Of a stretch of 64,000 nt of DNA, positions 18,019 to 26,113 are shown piece after piece; the first letter of the stretch is position 1, and each line of letters opens with the position of its first letter. The position numbers and the translations under genes are program-made. Source of the DNA: Telmatospirillum sp. J64-1 (lineage in GTDB: Bacteria; Pseudomonadota; Alphaproteobacteria; Rhodospirillales; Magnetospirillaceae); contig NZ_SBHN01000008.1 of NCBI RefSeq assembly GCF_006980715.1, forward strand, positions 62,001 to 126,000, read 5' to 3'. Under the pieces are notes generated by a model. That model searched no databases. It was given only the letters and a program-made list of their open reading frames with translations, and was not told the origin of the DNA.

Positions 18019-19611
18019 ATGAGCGACAAGCGCGTCTATCTGTACGATTCCACCCTGCGTGACGGGGCCCAGACACAGGGCGTCGATTTCTCTGTTTCCG
18101 ACAAGGTGGCGATTGCGCGCGAACTGGACAGGTTGGGAATTGATTACGTGGAAGGCGGCTGGCCGGGTGCCAACCCCACCGACGACGCCTTCTTCGAGAA
18201 TCCTCCTTCCCTGAACCGTGCCCGTCTTTCGGCCTTCGGCATGACCCGCCGGGCCGGGCGCTCGGCTGAGAACGATCCTGGCCTCCAGGCGCTGCTGACC
18301 ACCAAGGCCCGCGTCGTGACCATGGTCGGCAAGAGCTGGGACTTCCAGGTCCAGACCGCCCTGGGCATCGATCTGGAGGAAAACCTGCGCATGATCGGCG
18401 AGAGCATCGCCCATGCGCGCAGCAAGGCCGAGGAAGTGATGTTCGATGCCGAACATTTCTTCGACGGCTTCAAGGGCAACCCCGCCTATGCGCTGAAATG
18501 CATCGCCGCCGCCTACGAGGCCGGCGCGCGCTGGGTGGTGCTGTGCGACACCAATGGCGGCACCTTGCCCCATGAGGTGGAAGACATCGTCCGCCAAGTG
18601 ACGGAAATCGTACCGGGCAGCCATCTGGGCATCCACTGCCATAACGACACCGAATCGGCGGTGGCCAATTCCCTGGCCGCCGTGCGCGCCGGGGCCCGCC
18701 AGATCCAGGGTACGCTGAACGGCCTGGGCGAGCGCTGCGGCAATGCCAACCTGATCTCGATCATCCCCAACCTGATGCTCAAGATGGGCTTCGAGACGGG
18801 GGTCTCGGCCAACGACCTGACGCGTCTGACCCATGTCTCCCGCGCCCTGGACGAGCGCCTGAACCGCGCGCCCAACCGCAACGCCCCCTATGTCGGCGAA
18901 TCGGCCTTCGCCCATAAGGGCGGGCTACATGTCTCGGCGGTCGAGAAGGATCCCCGCTGCTACGAACACGTGGTTCCCGATCTGGTCGGCAACCGCCGCC
19001 ATATCGTCGTCTCCGACCAAGCCGGGCGTTCGAACATCCTGGCCCGCTTCCGCGAGATCGGCCTGGATGTCGAAGCCAATGACCCCAAGGTCGCGCGCCT
19101 CGTCGAGGAAGTGAAGCAGCGCGAATACAACGGCTATGCCTATGACGGCGCCGAGGCCAGCTTCGAATTGCTGGCGCGGCGGGCGCTGGAGCATGTGCCG
19201 GAATTCTTCCGCCTGAACTCCTTCCGCGTCATCGACGAGCGGCGCTGGAACGCCAAGGGCGAACTGATCACCCTGTCCGAGGCCACCATCAAGGTGGATC
19301 TGGGCGGCGAGCGGATGATGACGGTGGCCGAGGGCAACGGCCCGGTCAATGCGCTGGACGCCGCGATGCGCAAGGTGTTGGTCCATCGCTATCCGCAACT
19401 GGCCGACCTGAAGCTGGTGGATTACAAGGTCCGCATCCTGACCCCGCAGGCCGGCACCGGCGCCGTCACCCGCGTGATGATCGAAAGCGCCGACGGCCAG
19501 GGGGAACGCTGGTCCACCGTCGGCGTCTCGGCCAACGTCATCGACGCGTCCTTCGGCGCCCTCTACGACAGTATCGTCTATAAACTGCTCCGCGACGGAG
19601 CCGAGGCGTAG
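18019..19611 (+). CDS. cimA: Citramalate synthase
   Basis: CimA condenses pyruvate and acetyl-CoA to (R)-citramalate, opening a threonine-independent isoleucine route. The 530-aa protein has the DRE-TIM barrel signature DSTLRDGAQTQG (10-21), the metal-binding HCHND, and ARQIQGTLNGLGERCGNANL. The C-terminal LeuA-type allosteric domain includes VDYKVRIL and GTGAVTRVMIES. The barrel sequence resembles CimA more than isopropylmalate or homocitrate synthase. trmJ starts 3 bp after the stop. Confidence 0.93.
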   Translation: MSDKRVYLYDSTLRDGAQTQGVDFSVSDKVAIARELDRLGIDYVEGGWPGANPTDDAFFENPPSLNRARLSAFGMTRRAGRSAENDPGLQALLTTKARVVTMVGKSWDFQVQTALGIDLEENLRMIGESIAHARSKAEEVMFDAEHFFDGFKGNPAYALKCIAAAYEAGARWVVLCDTNGGTLPHEVEDIVRQVTEIVPGSHLGIHCHNDTESAVANSLAAVRAGARQIQGTLNGLGERCGNANLISIIPNLMLKMGFETGVSANDLTRLTHVSRALDERLNRAPNRNAPYVGESAFAHKGGLHVSAVEKDPRCYEHVVPDLVGNRRHIVVSDQAGRSNILARFREIGLDVEANDPKVARLVEEVKQREYNGYAYDGAEASFELLARRALEHVPEFFRLNSFRVIDERRWNAKGELITLSEATIKVDLGGERMMTVAEGNGPVNALDAAMRKVLVHRYPQLADLKLVDYKVRILTPQAGTGAVTRVMIESADGQGERWSTVGVSANVIDASFGALYDSIVYKLLRDGAEA

Positions 19612-19614
19612 ATC

Positions 19615-20448
19615 ATGGCCGGAACCGATTCGTCCAAGCAGCCGGCCCCCAGCGTGCTGAACGGCGAGGGGCCCAGCATCATCCTGGTCCATCCCCAATT
19701 GTCCGAGAATATCGGCACGGCGGCCCGCGCCATGCTCAATTGCGGCCTGACCGACATGCGGCTGGTCGCGCCGCGCGAGAATTGGCTGTCCGAGAAGGCG
19801 CAGGCGGCCTCGTCGGGGGCGGTCTCGGTGCTGGAAGGGGCCAAGGTCTACAACACCACCGAAGAAGCGATCGCCGACCTGAACTATGTCTATGCCACGA
19901 CGGGGCGCAACCGCTTCATGACCAAGCCGGTGGTCACGCCGCGCCTGGCCGCGACGGAAATCCACGCCAAGGCGGCGCAGGGGCTGAAATGCGGCGTACT
20001 GTTCGGGCGCGAGCGCAACGGCCTGGAAAACGACGACCTGGCCTTGGCCGATGCCATGCTGACCGTGCCGCTCAACCCCGCCTATTGCTCGCTGAACCTG
20101 GCGCAGGCGGTGCTGGTGATCGGCTATGAATGGTATCAGGCGGGCGACGAGACCCCGCCCCAGCAGATGAGCCTGGGTCATACCGGCCCGGCGACGAAGG
20201 AAGAATTGCTGGGCTTCTTCAACCACCTGGAACGCGAACTGGACGAGTGCGGCTTCTTCCGCAATGAGGAGAAGCGCCCCAGCATGGTGCGCAACATCCG
20301 CAACATGTTCCAGCGCGCCGGCTTGACCACGCAGGAAGTCCGCACCCTGCACGGCGTCGTTACCGAATTGGTGACCCTGCGCGACGAGCATGGCCGCCGC
20401 GTCGGCATCCCCGCCCGCCGGGGCAAGACGGAGCGGGAGGAAGAATAG
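19615..20448 (+). CDS. trmJ: TrmJ-like tRNA/rRNA 2'-O-methyltransferase (SPOUT)
   Basis: A 277-aa SPOUT-class RNA methyltransferase of the TrmJ group, which methylates the ribose of nucleotide 32 in tRNA anticodon loops. Motif 1 is LSENIGTAARAMLNCGL, motif 2 is VLFGRERNGLENDD and motif 3 is VPLNPAYCSLNLAQAV, which together form the SAM-binding trefoil knot. The C-terminal helical extension (EELLGFFNHLERELDECGFF) is the TrmJ-specific part. It directly follows cimA. Its exact target base is inferred from the family. Confidence 0.9.
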   Translation: MAGTDSSKQPAPSVLNGEGPSIILVHPQLSENIGTAARAMLNCGLTDMRLVAPRENWLSEKAQAASSGAVSVLEGAKVYNTTEEAIADLNYVYATTGRNRFMTKPVVTPRLAATEIHAKAAQGLKCGVLFGRERNGLENDDLALADAMLTVPLNPAYCSLNLAQAVLVIGYEWYQAGDETPPQQMSLGHTGPATKEELLGFFNHLERELDECGFFRNEEKRPSMVRNIRNMFQRAGLTTQEVRTLHGVVTELVTLRDEHGRRVGIPARRGKTEREEE

Positions 20449-20483
20449 GGCGGCTTCCGTCGAACTGAAAAAGGGGAAGGGCG

Positions 20484-21131
20484 ATGGGGGAGATCGGCAA
20501 GCCGGATTTCGATGGCGCCTTCCGGCGGAAGCTGGAGGACCTGATCGTCTGGCGGCGGGATGTGCGCCGGTTCCGTACCGATCCGGTGGATGGGACGCTG
20601 ATCGACCGCCTGATAGAACTGGCCTGCCTGTCGCCTTCGGTGGGCAACAGCCAGCCCTGGCGTTTCGTCCATGTCGAGGACCCGGTGCGACGGGCGGCCG
20701 TGCGGGACAATTTCATCGCCAGCAATGCCGAAGCCCTGCAGGATTATTCGGGCGAGCGGGCCCGCCTTTATGCCCGGCTGAAGCTGGCCGGGCTGGACGA
20801 CGCGCCGGTGCATCTGGCGGTCTTCGCCGATCGCGACACCGAGACCGGCCATGGCCTGGGGCGGCGTTCCATGCCGCTGACCATCGACTATTCGGTGGTG
20901 GCGGCGATCCATACCCTGTGGCTGGCGGGACGGTCCTGGGGCCTGGGGGTGGGCTGGGTCTCGATCATCGACCCCGTCCGGGTGCGCGCCGACCTGGATG
21001 TCCCTGAGGACTGGATCCTGGTCGCCTATCTTTGCATCGGCTATCCGGTCGAGGAACATGCCGACCCGGAACTGGTCCGCCTCGGCTGGCAGGACCGGGA
21101 AGAGATGGGAAAATTCGTCCTGCGGCGCTAA
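20484..21131 (+). CDS. bluB: 5,6-dimethylbenzimidazole synthase
   Basis: BluB splits reduced FMN with oxygen to make 5,6-dimethylbenzimidazole, the lower ligand of vitamin B12. The 215-aa protein shows the flavin-binding WRRDVRRFRTDPVD, the SPSVGNSQPWRFV loop, LGRRSMPLTIDYSVVAAI with the catalytic Asp and Ser region, and the LGVGWVSIIDP motif that separates BluB from general nitroreductases. A ribosome site AAGGGGAAGGGCG precedes the ATG. cobD is 4 kb downstream, so part of cobalamin synthesis is encoded here but not as one operon. Confidence 0.93.
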   Translation: MGEIGKPDFDGAFRRKLEDLIVWRRDVRRFRTDPVDGTLIDRLIELACLSPSVGNSQPWRFVHVEDPVRRAAVRDNFIASNAEALQDYSGERARLYARLKLAGLDDAPVHLAVFADRDTETGHGLGRRSMPLTIDYSVVAAIHTLWLAGRSWGLGVGWVSIIDPVRVRADLDVPEDWILVAYLCIGYPVEEHADPELVRLGWQDREEMGKFVLRR

Positions 21132-21155
21132 GCCGGGACAAAGGGCGGAGGAGTA

Positions 21156-21287
21156 TTACTTAGGCTTCGGTTTGTCCGGTGGCTTCGTCGCAGGCTTTGC
21201 CGCCAGCTTGCCGGGCTTGCGCCTACCGGCAAGGAATTCCAAAAGGGCCCGCAGGGACCCTGGTTTCAGGCCGCGCCATAGGAACAT
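21156..21287 (-). CDS. Possible 43-aa basic small protein
   Basis: A short reverse-strand reading frame that begins MFLWRGLKPGSLRALLEFL and ends in a Lys/Pro/Ala-rich tail (KPPDKPKPK). GGGAGGATCAGG supplies a good ribosome binding site. It lies downstream of the iron-binding protein gene, beyond that gene's terminator, so it would need read-through or its own promoter. I recognise no family. It may be a real small protein or chance. Confidence 0.35.
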   Translation of the reverse strand: MFLWRGLKPGSLRALLEFLAGRRKPGKLAAKPATKPPDKPKPK

Positions 21288-21334
21288 CCTGATCCTCCCG
21301 CCTGAGACGCCTAACAGGATGCGGAAAAGAAAAA

Positions 21335-21356
21335 GGCGGGGGATTTCTCCCCCGCC
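21335..21356 (-). terminator. Rho-independent terminator of the iron-binding protein gene
   Basis: GGCGGGGGA and TCCCCCGCC form a 9-bp GC stem with a 4-nt loop. On the reverse strand it is followed by CTTTTTCTTTTCC. It starts 8 bp after the stop of the upstream gene. Confidence 0.85.
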
Positions 21357-21364
21357 TCGTCTCG

Positions 21365-22390
21365 TCAGCGCCAGCCGACCCGGTCGAAGATCCTGACCGC
21401 TGCGGCGTTGTTCTCGCCAAGCTTCTGGGCCTGGACCGCATCGGCCTTGAATTCACCCCAGCTGGCCAGGATGGGCGAGACCGCCACGCCCGGCTTCACC
21501 GGATATTCGCTGTTGACCTGGGCGTACCATTCCTGGGCCTCGTCCGAGGTCAGGTACTCGATCAGCTTGATCGCTTCTTCCTTGTTCTTCGAGGCCTTGG
21601 TCACACCGGCCCCCGACAGGTTGACATGGGTGCCGCGATCGCCCTGGTTCGGGAAGAACACGCCGATCTTCTCGACGACGGCCTTGTCCTCGGCATTATC
21701 CGAGGCGGCCATGTTGCCGAAATAATAGGTGTTGGCGATGGCGACGTCGCATTCACCGGCCGCCACGGCCTTGATCTGGTCGCGGTCGCCGCCCTGGGGC
21801 TGGCGGGCCATGTTCTCGGCGATGCCCTTGGCCCAGGCTTCGGCCTTTTCCTCGCCTTCGGTGGCGATCATCGCGGCCAGCAGCGATTGGTTGTAGATGT
21901 TGCCGGACGAGCGGATGCAGATGCGGCCCTTCCATTCGTCGCCGGCCAGGGCTTCATAGGTCGACAGTTCGGACGGCTGCACCCGGTCCTTGCTGTAGAA
22001 GATCACGCGGGCGCGGCGCGACAGGCCATACCAGTTGCCGTCGGAATCGCGGTAGTTGGCGGGCACGTTGCTGTCAAGCACCGGCGAGGAAATGGGTTGG
22101 AGCACGTCGGCCATCTTGGCGCTGTGCAGGTTGCCGACGTCGACGGTGATCAGCACGTCGGCGGGGCTGTTGGCCCCTTCGTTCTTCAGGCGCTCGATCA
22201 GTTGCTCGGCGGAACCGCTCAGCAGGTTGACCTGCACGCCGGTGCTTTCGCTGTACTGGTCCAGCAGCGGCTTGATCAGGTGATCCTGGCGGGAGGAATA
22301 GACATTGACCTCGGCGGCCTGCACGGCAGTGGCGCCGGCCACGGTGGCGGCGGCGACGGCGAAGCCGATAAGACGAGCATGAAGACGCAT
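21365..22390 (-). CDS. Fe(3+) ABC transporter substrate-binding protein
   Basis: A 341-aa periplasmic ferric-iron binding protein of the FbpA/FutA/AfuA type. A Sec signal peptide spans about 1-25 (…AVQAAEVNVYSS). The mature N-terminus VNVYSSRQDHLIKPLLDQY is the family hallmark, and the tandem tyrosines in ANTYYFGNM are the usual iron ligands. The permease and ATPase genes are not next to it, so it is an orphan binding protein. It has its own terminator and a short inverted repeat upstream that could be an iron-control site. Confidence 0.92.
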   Translation of the reverse strand: MRLHARLIGFAVAAATVAGATAVQAAEVNVYSSRQDHLIKPLLDQYSESTGVQVNLLSGSAEQLIERLKNEGANSPADVLITVDVGNLHSAKMADVLQPISSPVLDSNVPANYRDSDGNWYGLSRRARVIFYSKDRVQPSELSTYEALAGDEWKGRICIRSSGNIYNQSLLAAMIATEGEEKAEAWAKGIAENMARQPQGGDRDQIKAVAAGECDVAIANTYYFGNMAASDNAEDKAVVEKIGVFFPNQGDRGTHVNLSGAGVTKASKNKEEAIKLIEYLTSDEAQEWYAQVNSEYPVKPGVAVSPILASWGEFKADAVQAQKLGENNAAAVRIFDRVGWR

Positions 22391-22425
22391 CAGGTAACCC
22401 TTTCTCCCCGAGATTCAAAAATGCG

Positions 22426-22444
22426 ATTGCTAGTTGTTCGCAAT
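22426..22444 (-). promoter_or_regulatory. Inverted repeat upstream of the iron-binding protein gene
   Basis: ATTGC-N9-GCAAT lies 36-54 bp before the start codon. Position and symmetry would suit a Fur- or Irr-type site, but it does not closely match a consensus I can state with certainty. Confidence 0.3.
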
Positions 22445-22570
22445 TCTTGGCCAGTATGCTTCCCAAGCAGGAGCCTTGGCAAGTGGGTAATGCGAATGCC
22501 TCTCAATCGGAGCGCAGGATTAGCATAGGAACAATAAGAGTAAAAGAGGGTTTGGTAGTACGATCCGGTA

Positions 22571-23200
22571 TTACAATCGCAGGGCCTCGGCCAGGCCGTC
22601 GAAGATGAATTGCACGGCCAGGGCTGCCAGCAACACGCCGAGCAGGCGGCTGATCACATTGGCTCCCGTCTGGCCCAGCACCCGCAGCACCCGGGTCGCG
22701 ACCAGCAGCAGGATCAGCAGCAGAAGCAGCACTGCCCCCAGCACGCCCAGGACGCCGGCCGTCGGCAAGGGGCGGCCCGCGGCTTCCCCCATCAGCAGCA
22801 CCACCGACGTCATGGCGCCGGGACCGGCGATCAAGGGGAAGGCGAGGGGAAAGACGGTGATGTCCTCGCGCCGCACGGCCTCGCGGTCCTCGGTGTCGGT
22901 GACCGAGCGCAGCCCGGACTGGCGGGCGAAGACCATGTCCACCGCCAGCAGGAACAGCAGCACGCCGCCCGCCACGCGGAAGGCCGGCAGGCCGATCCCC
23001 AGGGCGGTCAGCAAGGGCTCGCCGATGAAGGCGAAGACGAACAGGATGACCGAGGCCAGCAATGTCGCGCGCAGGGCCATGCTGCGGCGCTGATGGTTGG
23101 TCTGGCCGTGGGTCATGACGGCGAAGATCGCCGCCGTGCCCACCGGATCGATGATGATGAAGAAAGCGGTGAAGTTATAGAGAAGCGTCTGGGTGTCCAA
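22571..23200 (-). CDS. MarC family integral membrane protein
   Basis: A 209-aa MarC/UPF0056 membrane protein with six hydrophobic segments (about 5-25, 42-62, 68-88, 117-137, 145-166 and 183-203). The family signature FFIIIDPVGTAAIFAVMT opens the protein, and the fourth segment has PLAFPLIAGPGAMTSVVLL. The family was once linked to multiple antibiotic resistance, but no transport function is established. It is a single gene with 43 bp to the next gene upstream. Confidence 0.9.
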   Translation of the reverse strand: MDTQTLLYNFTAFFIIIDPVGTAAIFAVMTHGQTNHQRRSMALRATLLASVILFVFAFIGEPLLTALGIGLPAFRVAGGVLLFLLAVDMVFARQSGLRSVTDTEDREAVRREDITVFPLAFPLIAGPGAMTSVVLLMGEAAGRPLPTAGVLGVLGAVLLLLLILLLVATRVLRVLGQTGANVISRLLGVLLAALAVQFIFDGLAEALRL

Positions 23201-23243
23201 CCGGTCGCTCCATGGCAGTTACGGCCACCCAGACATAGGGTGG

Positions 23244-24302
23244 TTAGGCTGCCTCCGCCGCTTTTTTCTCGCGTGCCTGTCGCAACCGCTCCTCGGCCAG
23301 CTCGTCGGCAAGGGCGGCGGTCGGGCGCCCTTCGGCTTCGGCGCGGCGGAAGATCTCTGCCAGCGTGTCTCCTATGGAATCGACGCGGGCGAGCGCCTGG
23401 GGCTTGTTCCAGCCCAGCCGCTCGCCGCCGACATAGATCAGCCCGCCCGCGTTGATGGCGTAGTCGGGGGCGTAGAGGATGGTCTTTTCGGCCAGCATCG
23501 CGCCGTGCCGCGCGTCGGCGAGCTGGTTGTTGGCGGACCCGGCGATGATGGGGGCGTTGAGGCGGGGAATGGTGTCGTCGTTCAGTACGCCGCCCAGGGC
23601 GCAGGGGCTGAAGACGTCGGCCTCGGTGGCGGCGATCTTGTCGGGAGTGGTGACTTCGGCGCCCAGTTCGGCGGCGGCCCGGGCGCAGGCATCGGCATGG
23701 ATGTCGGCCACCACCAGCCTTGCTCCCTGTTCCCGGAGCAGGCGGGCCAGGGCGAAGCCGACATTGCCCAGCCCCTGGAGGGCGATGCGGCGTCCCTTGG
23801 GGTCTGGATTGCCCAGACGATGGGCCAGGGCGGCGCGGATACCGGCCAGCACGCCCCGGGCGGTGGCGGGCGAGGGATCGCCGAAACTGCCGGAAATGCC
23901 CAGGACATGGCGAGTGACCTTGCGCAAGACATCCATGTCGGCGACCGTGGTGCCGACATCCTCGGCGGTGACGTAGCGCCCGCCCAGCGCCTCGACCTTG
24001 CGGCCGAAGGCGGCCATCAAGGCGGGTGTCTTGTCGCGGCGGCAATCGCCGATGATGACGGCCTTGCCGCCGCCGAAGGGCAGCCCGGCCAGCGCCGCCT
24101 TGTAGGTCATGCCGCGCGACAGGCGCAGCACGTCGCGCAGGGCATCGTCCTCGCTGCCATAGGGCCACATGCGGCAGCCGCCCAGGGCCGGGCCCAGGGT
24201 GGTGTCGTGCAGGGCGATCAGGGCGCGCAGGCCGCTGGCGCGATCCTGGCAATGCAGCACCAGTTCGTGTTGGTCGAAATCGGGGGCGTCGAAGACCTGC
24301 AT
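23244..24302 (-). CDS. Leucine dehydrogenase (Glu/Leu/Phe/Val dehydrogenase family)
   Basis: A 352-aa NAD-dependent amino acid dehydrogenase, interconverting branched-chain amino acids and 2-oxo acids. The substrate and catalytic lysines are in GMTYKAALAGLPFGGGKAVI, and the nucleotide fold has LQGLGNVGFALA. The length and N-terminus (QDRASGLRALIALHDTTLGPALGGCRMWPY) match leucine/valine dehydrogenase rather than glutamate dehydrogenase. ATG 24302 is preferred over 24317 because GGGAGGAAAAGCG gives the ribosome site. The C-terminus is a charged helix. It is divergent from cobD across a 246-bp gap. Confidence 0.88.
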   Translation of the reverse strand: MQVFDAPDFDQHELVLHCQDRASGLRALIALHDTTLGPALGGCRMWPYGSEDDALRDVLRLSRGMTYKAALAGLPFGGGKAVIIGDCRRDKTPALMAAFGRKVEALGGRYVTAEDVGTTVADMDVLRKVTRHVLGISGSFGDPSPATARGVLAGIRAALAHRLGNPDPKGRRIALQGLGNVGFALARLLREQGARLVVADIHADACARAAAELGAEVTTPDKIAATEADVFSPCALGGVLNDDTIPRLNAPIIAGSANNQLADARHGAMLAEKTILYAPDYAINAGGLIYVGGERLGWNKPQALARVDSIGDTLAEIFRRAEAEGRPTAALADELAEERLRQAREKKAAEAA

Positions 24303-24548
24303 CGCTTTTCCTCCCATTTCTTATGGACTTGGCCGAGACGGCTGCCGTCCTTCTTTTTTTAGATTTGGCGGGGGGTACAAAAGCCTTCAATTCGTGCGCC
24401 GCAGCAATTCAGCATGGGGAAAGAAGAAAGACTTAGACTTTCTTTCCGATGTTTAGATGCGCTAAATAATTTCGCCGGAGAATGTCTTTCGGAAAGCTTG
24501 TTTCCCCGCCCTTGATCCGCGCGGCGGCGGGTGATACAGCCTTGCCCC
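24303..24548. other. Divergent intergenic region, leucine dehydrogenase/cobD
   Basis: A 246-bp AT-richer gap that must hold both promoters. It contains GACGGCTGCCGTC followed by a T-rich run (about 24332-24360) and an imperfect inverted repeat GGAAAGAA...TTCTTTCC (about 24417-24448). I see no cobalamin riboswitch box or small ORF. No site can be assigned with confidence. Confidence 0.4.
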
Positions 24549-25562
24549 ATGATTTTCGATCCCAGCAGCGGCTTGCCCGTGCATGGCGGCGATCTGGCCG
24601 GGGCCGAGGCGCGTTTCGGGCGTCCGGACCAGGGCTGGCTTGACCTGTCCACGGGCATCAATCCCCATTCCTACCCGCTTCCCGCCCTGACGGCGGAGAG
24701 CTGGACGCGGCTGCCCGATGCCGGTGCGGACCTGCGGCTGCGCGAGGCGGCGGCGGCATGCTATGGCGCGCCCGGCCCCGACCATGTGGCGGCGGCGGCG
24801 GGGACCCAGGCCCTGATCCAATGGCTGCCGCGCCTGCTGCCGCCGGGGATGGTGGCGGTCAGCGGCCCGACCTATGGCGAGCATGCCAAGGCCTGGGAAA
24901 GCTGGGGGCATGAGGTGGTCGAGGCCGACCCCGAGGAAGCCGAGACCCTGGCGCGCGTGATCGTAGTGGTCAATCCCAACAATCCCGACGGCCGTTCCCA
25001 TGACCCCGAGGCCCTGGCCGCCTTGGCCGAGAGGATGGCCGCGCGCGGCGGCCTGCTGGTGGTGGACGAGGCCTTTTGCGACGTCACGCCGGAATTGTCC
25101 GCCGCCGGGCGGCTGAGGACCGGCATGGTGGTGTTGCGCTCCTTCGGCAAGTTCTACGGCCTCGCCGGGCTGCGCCTGGGCTTCGCCCTGGCCGAGCCCG
25201 ATCTGGCCGCCTGCCTGCGGAAATGGCTGGGACCCTGGTCGGTGCCCGGCCCGGCCGTGGCGGTGGGGTGCCGGGCCCTGGCCGACCGCGACTGGGCCGA
25301 GGCCATGCGCACGCGGCTGGCGGAGGAGGCGAGGATGCTGGACGAGGTGCTGCGCCAGGCCGGTCTGGCGATCATCGGCGGCACCAGCCTGTTCCGTCTG
25401 GCCGGTGCGCCGCGCGCCTGGGCACTGTACGAGCATCTGGCGCGGTCGGGCATCCTGGTACGTCCCTTTTCCCATTCGCCGCGCTGGCTGCGCTTCGGCC
25501 TGCCTCCCGACGACGCGGCGCGTCGGCGTCTCGCCCAGGCCCTGGCGGACTGGCGCGGCTGA
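24549..25562 (+). CDS. cobD: L-threonine-O-3-phosphate decarboxylase
   Basis: A 337-aa fold-type I PLP enzyme (CobD, called CobC in the aerobic pathway) that makes aminopropanol phosphate for the nucleotide loop of B12. Signs are the N-terminal HGGDLAGAEARFG, STGINPHSYP, AAAGTQALIQWLPRLL, the Asn in VVNPNNPDG and the PLP lysine in RSFGKFYGLAGLRLG. The C-terminal RPFSHSPRWLRFGLP binds the phosphate. The ATG at 24549 fits the family N-terminus better than the one at 24531. No other cob gene flanks it; bluB is 3.4 kb upstream. Confidence 0.92.
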   Translation: MIFDPSSGLPVHGGDLAGAEARFGRPDQGWLDLSTGINPHSYPLPALTAESWTRLPDAGADLRLREAAAACYGAPGPDHVAAAAGTQALIQWLPRLLPPGMVAVSGPTYGEHAKAWESWGHEVVEADPEEAETLARVIVVVNPNNPDGRSHDPEALAALAERMAARGGLLVVDEAFCDVTPELSAAGRLRTGMVVLRSFGKFYGLAGLRLGFALAEPDLAACLRKWLGPWSVPGPAVAVGCRALADRDWAEAMRTRLAEEARMLDEVLRQAGLAIIGGTSLFRLAGAPRAWALYEHLARSGILVRPFSHSPRWLRFGLPPDDAARRRLAQALADWRG

Positions 25563-25563
25563 G

Positions 25564-25586
25564 AGCCCGCTCCATTCGTGCGGGCT
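25564..25586. terminator. Weak hairpin after cobD
   Basis: AGCCCGC and GCGGGCT form a 7-bp stem with a loop of about 9 nt just after the cobD stop. No clear T-tract follows, so termination is uncertain. The rest of the gap to 25742 shows nothing convincing. Confidence 0.35.
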
Positions 25587-25742
25587 AGATTTGCGTATGT
25601 CGCTTGCGCCCCGATCTATCCAGTTCGAGGTCTTTCTCCCCGTTGGGCAGGCGTGGAATCATGGTTCTTTCCGATGGACCGGAGCGCGCCGGCCCGCCAG
25701 CCGCCCCGGCCCGCAAGCGTCGCAACGTCTTCGGGAGGCTGA

Positions 25743-25988
25743 ATGCTCACGGATCCGCTCGATTGCCCCAAGCCGGGTTGCAGAAGTTTCGAGGTCCAGC
25801 TCTACAACCAGGAAGTCCGCGAACTTCTGAAGCAGAACAAGCACCACACCCGCTATTCCGACCGTTGGGCCGACATCAACCGCCAAGTGGTCCAGGCCCA
25901 TGACGAAGGCGAGGCCCGCCAACTGGCCGCCCGCCGCTATCCGCCGGAGGAAGGCTTCGTCATCTCCGGCGTGTCCAATATCCATTGA
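25743..25988 (+). CDS. Conserved small hypothetical protein (81 aa)
   Basis: An 81-aa soluble protein: MLTDPLDCPKPGCRSFEVQL, then a charged helical middle (QEVRELLKQNKHHTRYSDRW) and the end RRYPPEEGFVISGVSNIH. The CPKPGC motif is the only likely metal or redox site. GGGAGG precedes the ATG by 4 bases. Codon use and third-position GC match the neighbours, so it is probably real. I do not recognise a named family. The next gene starts 125 bp downstream on the same strand. Confidence 0.65.
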   Translation: MLTDPLDCPKPGCRSFEVQLYNQEVRELLKQNKHHTRYSDRWADINRQVVQAHDEGEARQLAARRYPPEEGFVISGVSNIH

Positions 25989-26113
25989 GGAAAACCAACG
26001 ACTGAAGGGCTCGGGGGGAGGGGTGGCCTATGCCGCCTTTCCTGCCGCTGCCGTCTTGACCGAAGCGGAGGTCCCCCGCACCCTGTCGGTCCAACACCGA
26101 TGCGGGAGAGGTC

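Noticed and set aside
20998-21396. Forward-strand 132-codon frame overlapping bluB and the following gap
   Set aside because: It has no ribosome binding site, begins inside bluB and runs through the terminator of the opposite gene.
24303-24548. Cobalamin riboswitch upstream of cobD
   Set aside because: I looked for the B12-box and the usual leader structure and saw neither.
25604-25903. Forward frames overlapping the 81-aa gene
   Set aside because: They are rich in Arg, Pro and Ala, have no ribosome site and overlap the better-supported gene at 25743.
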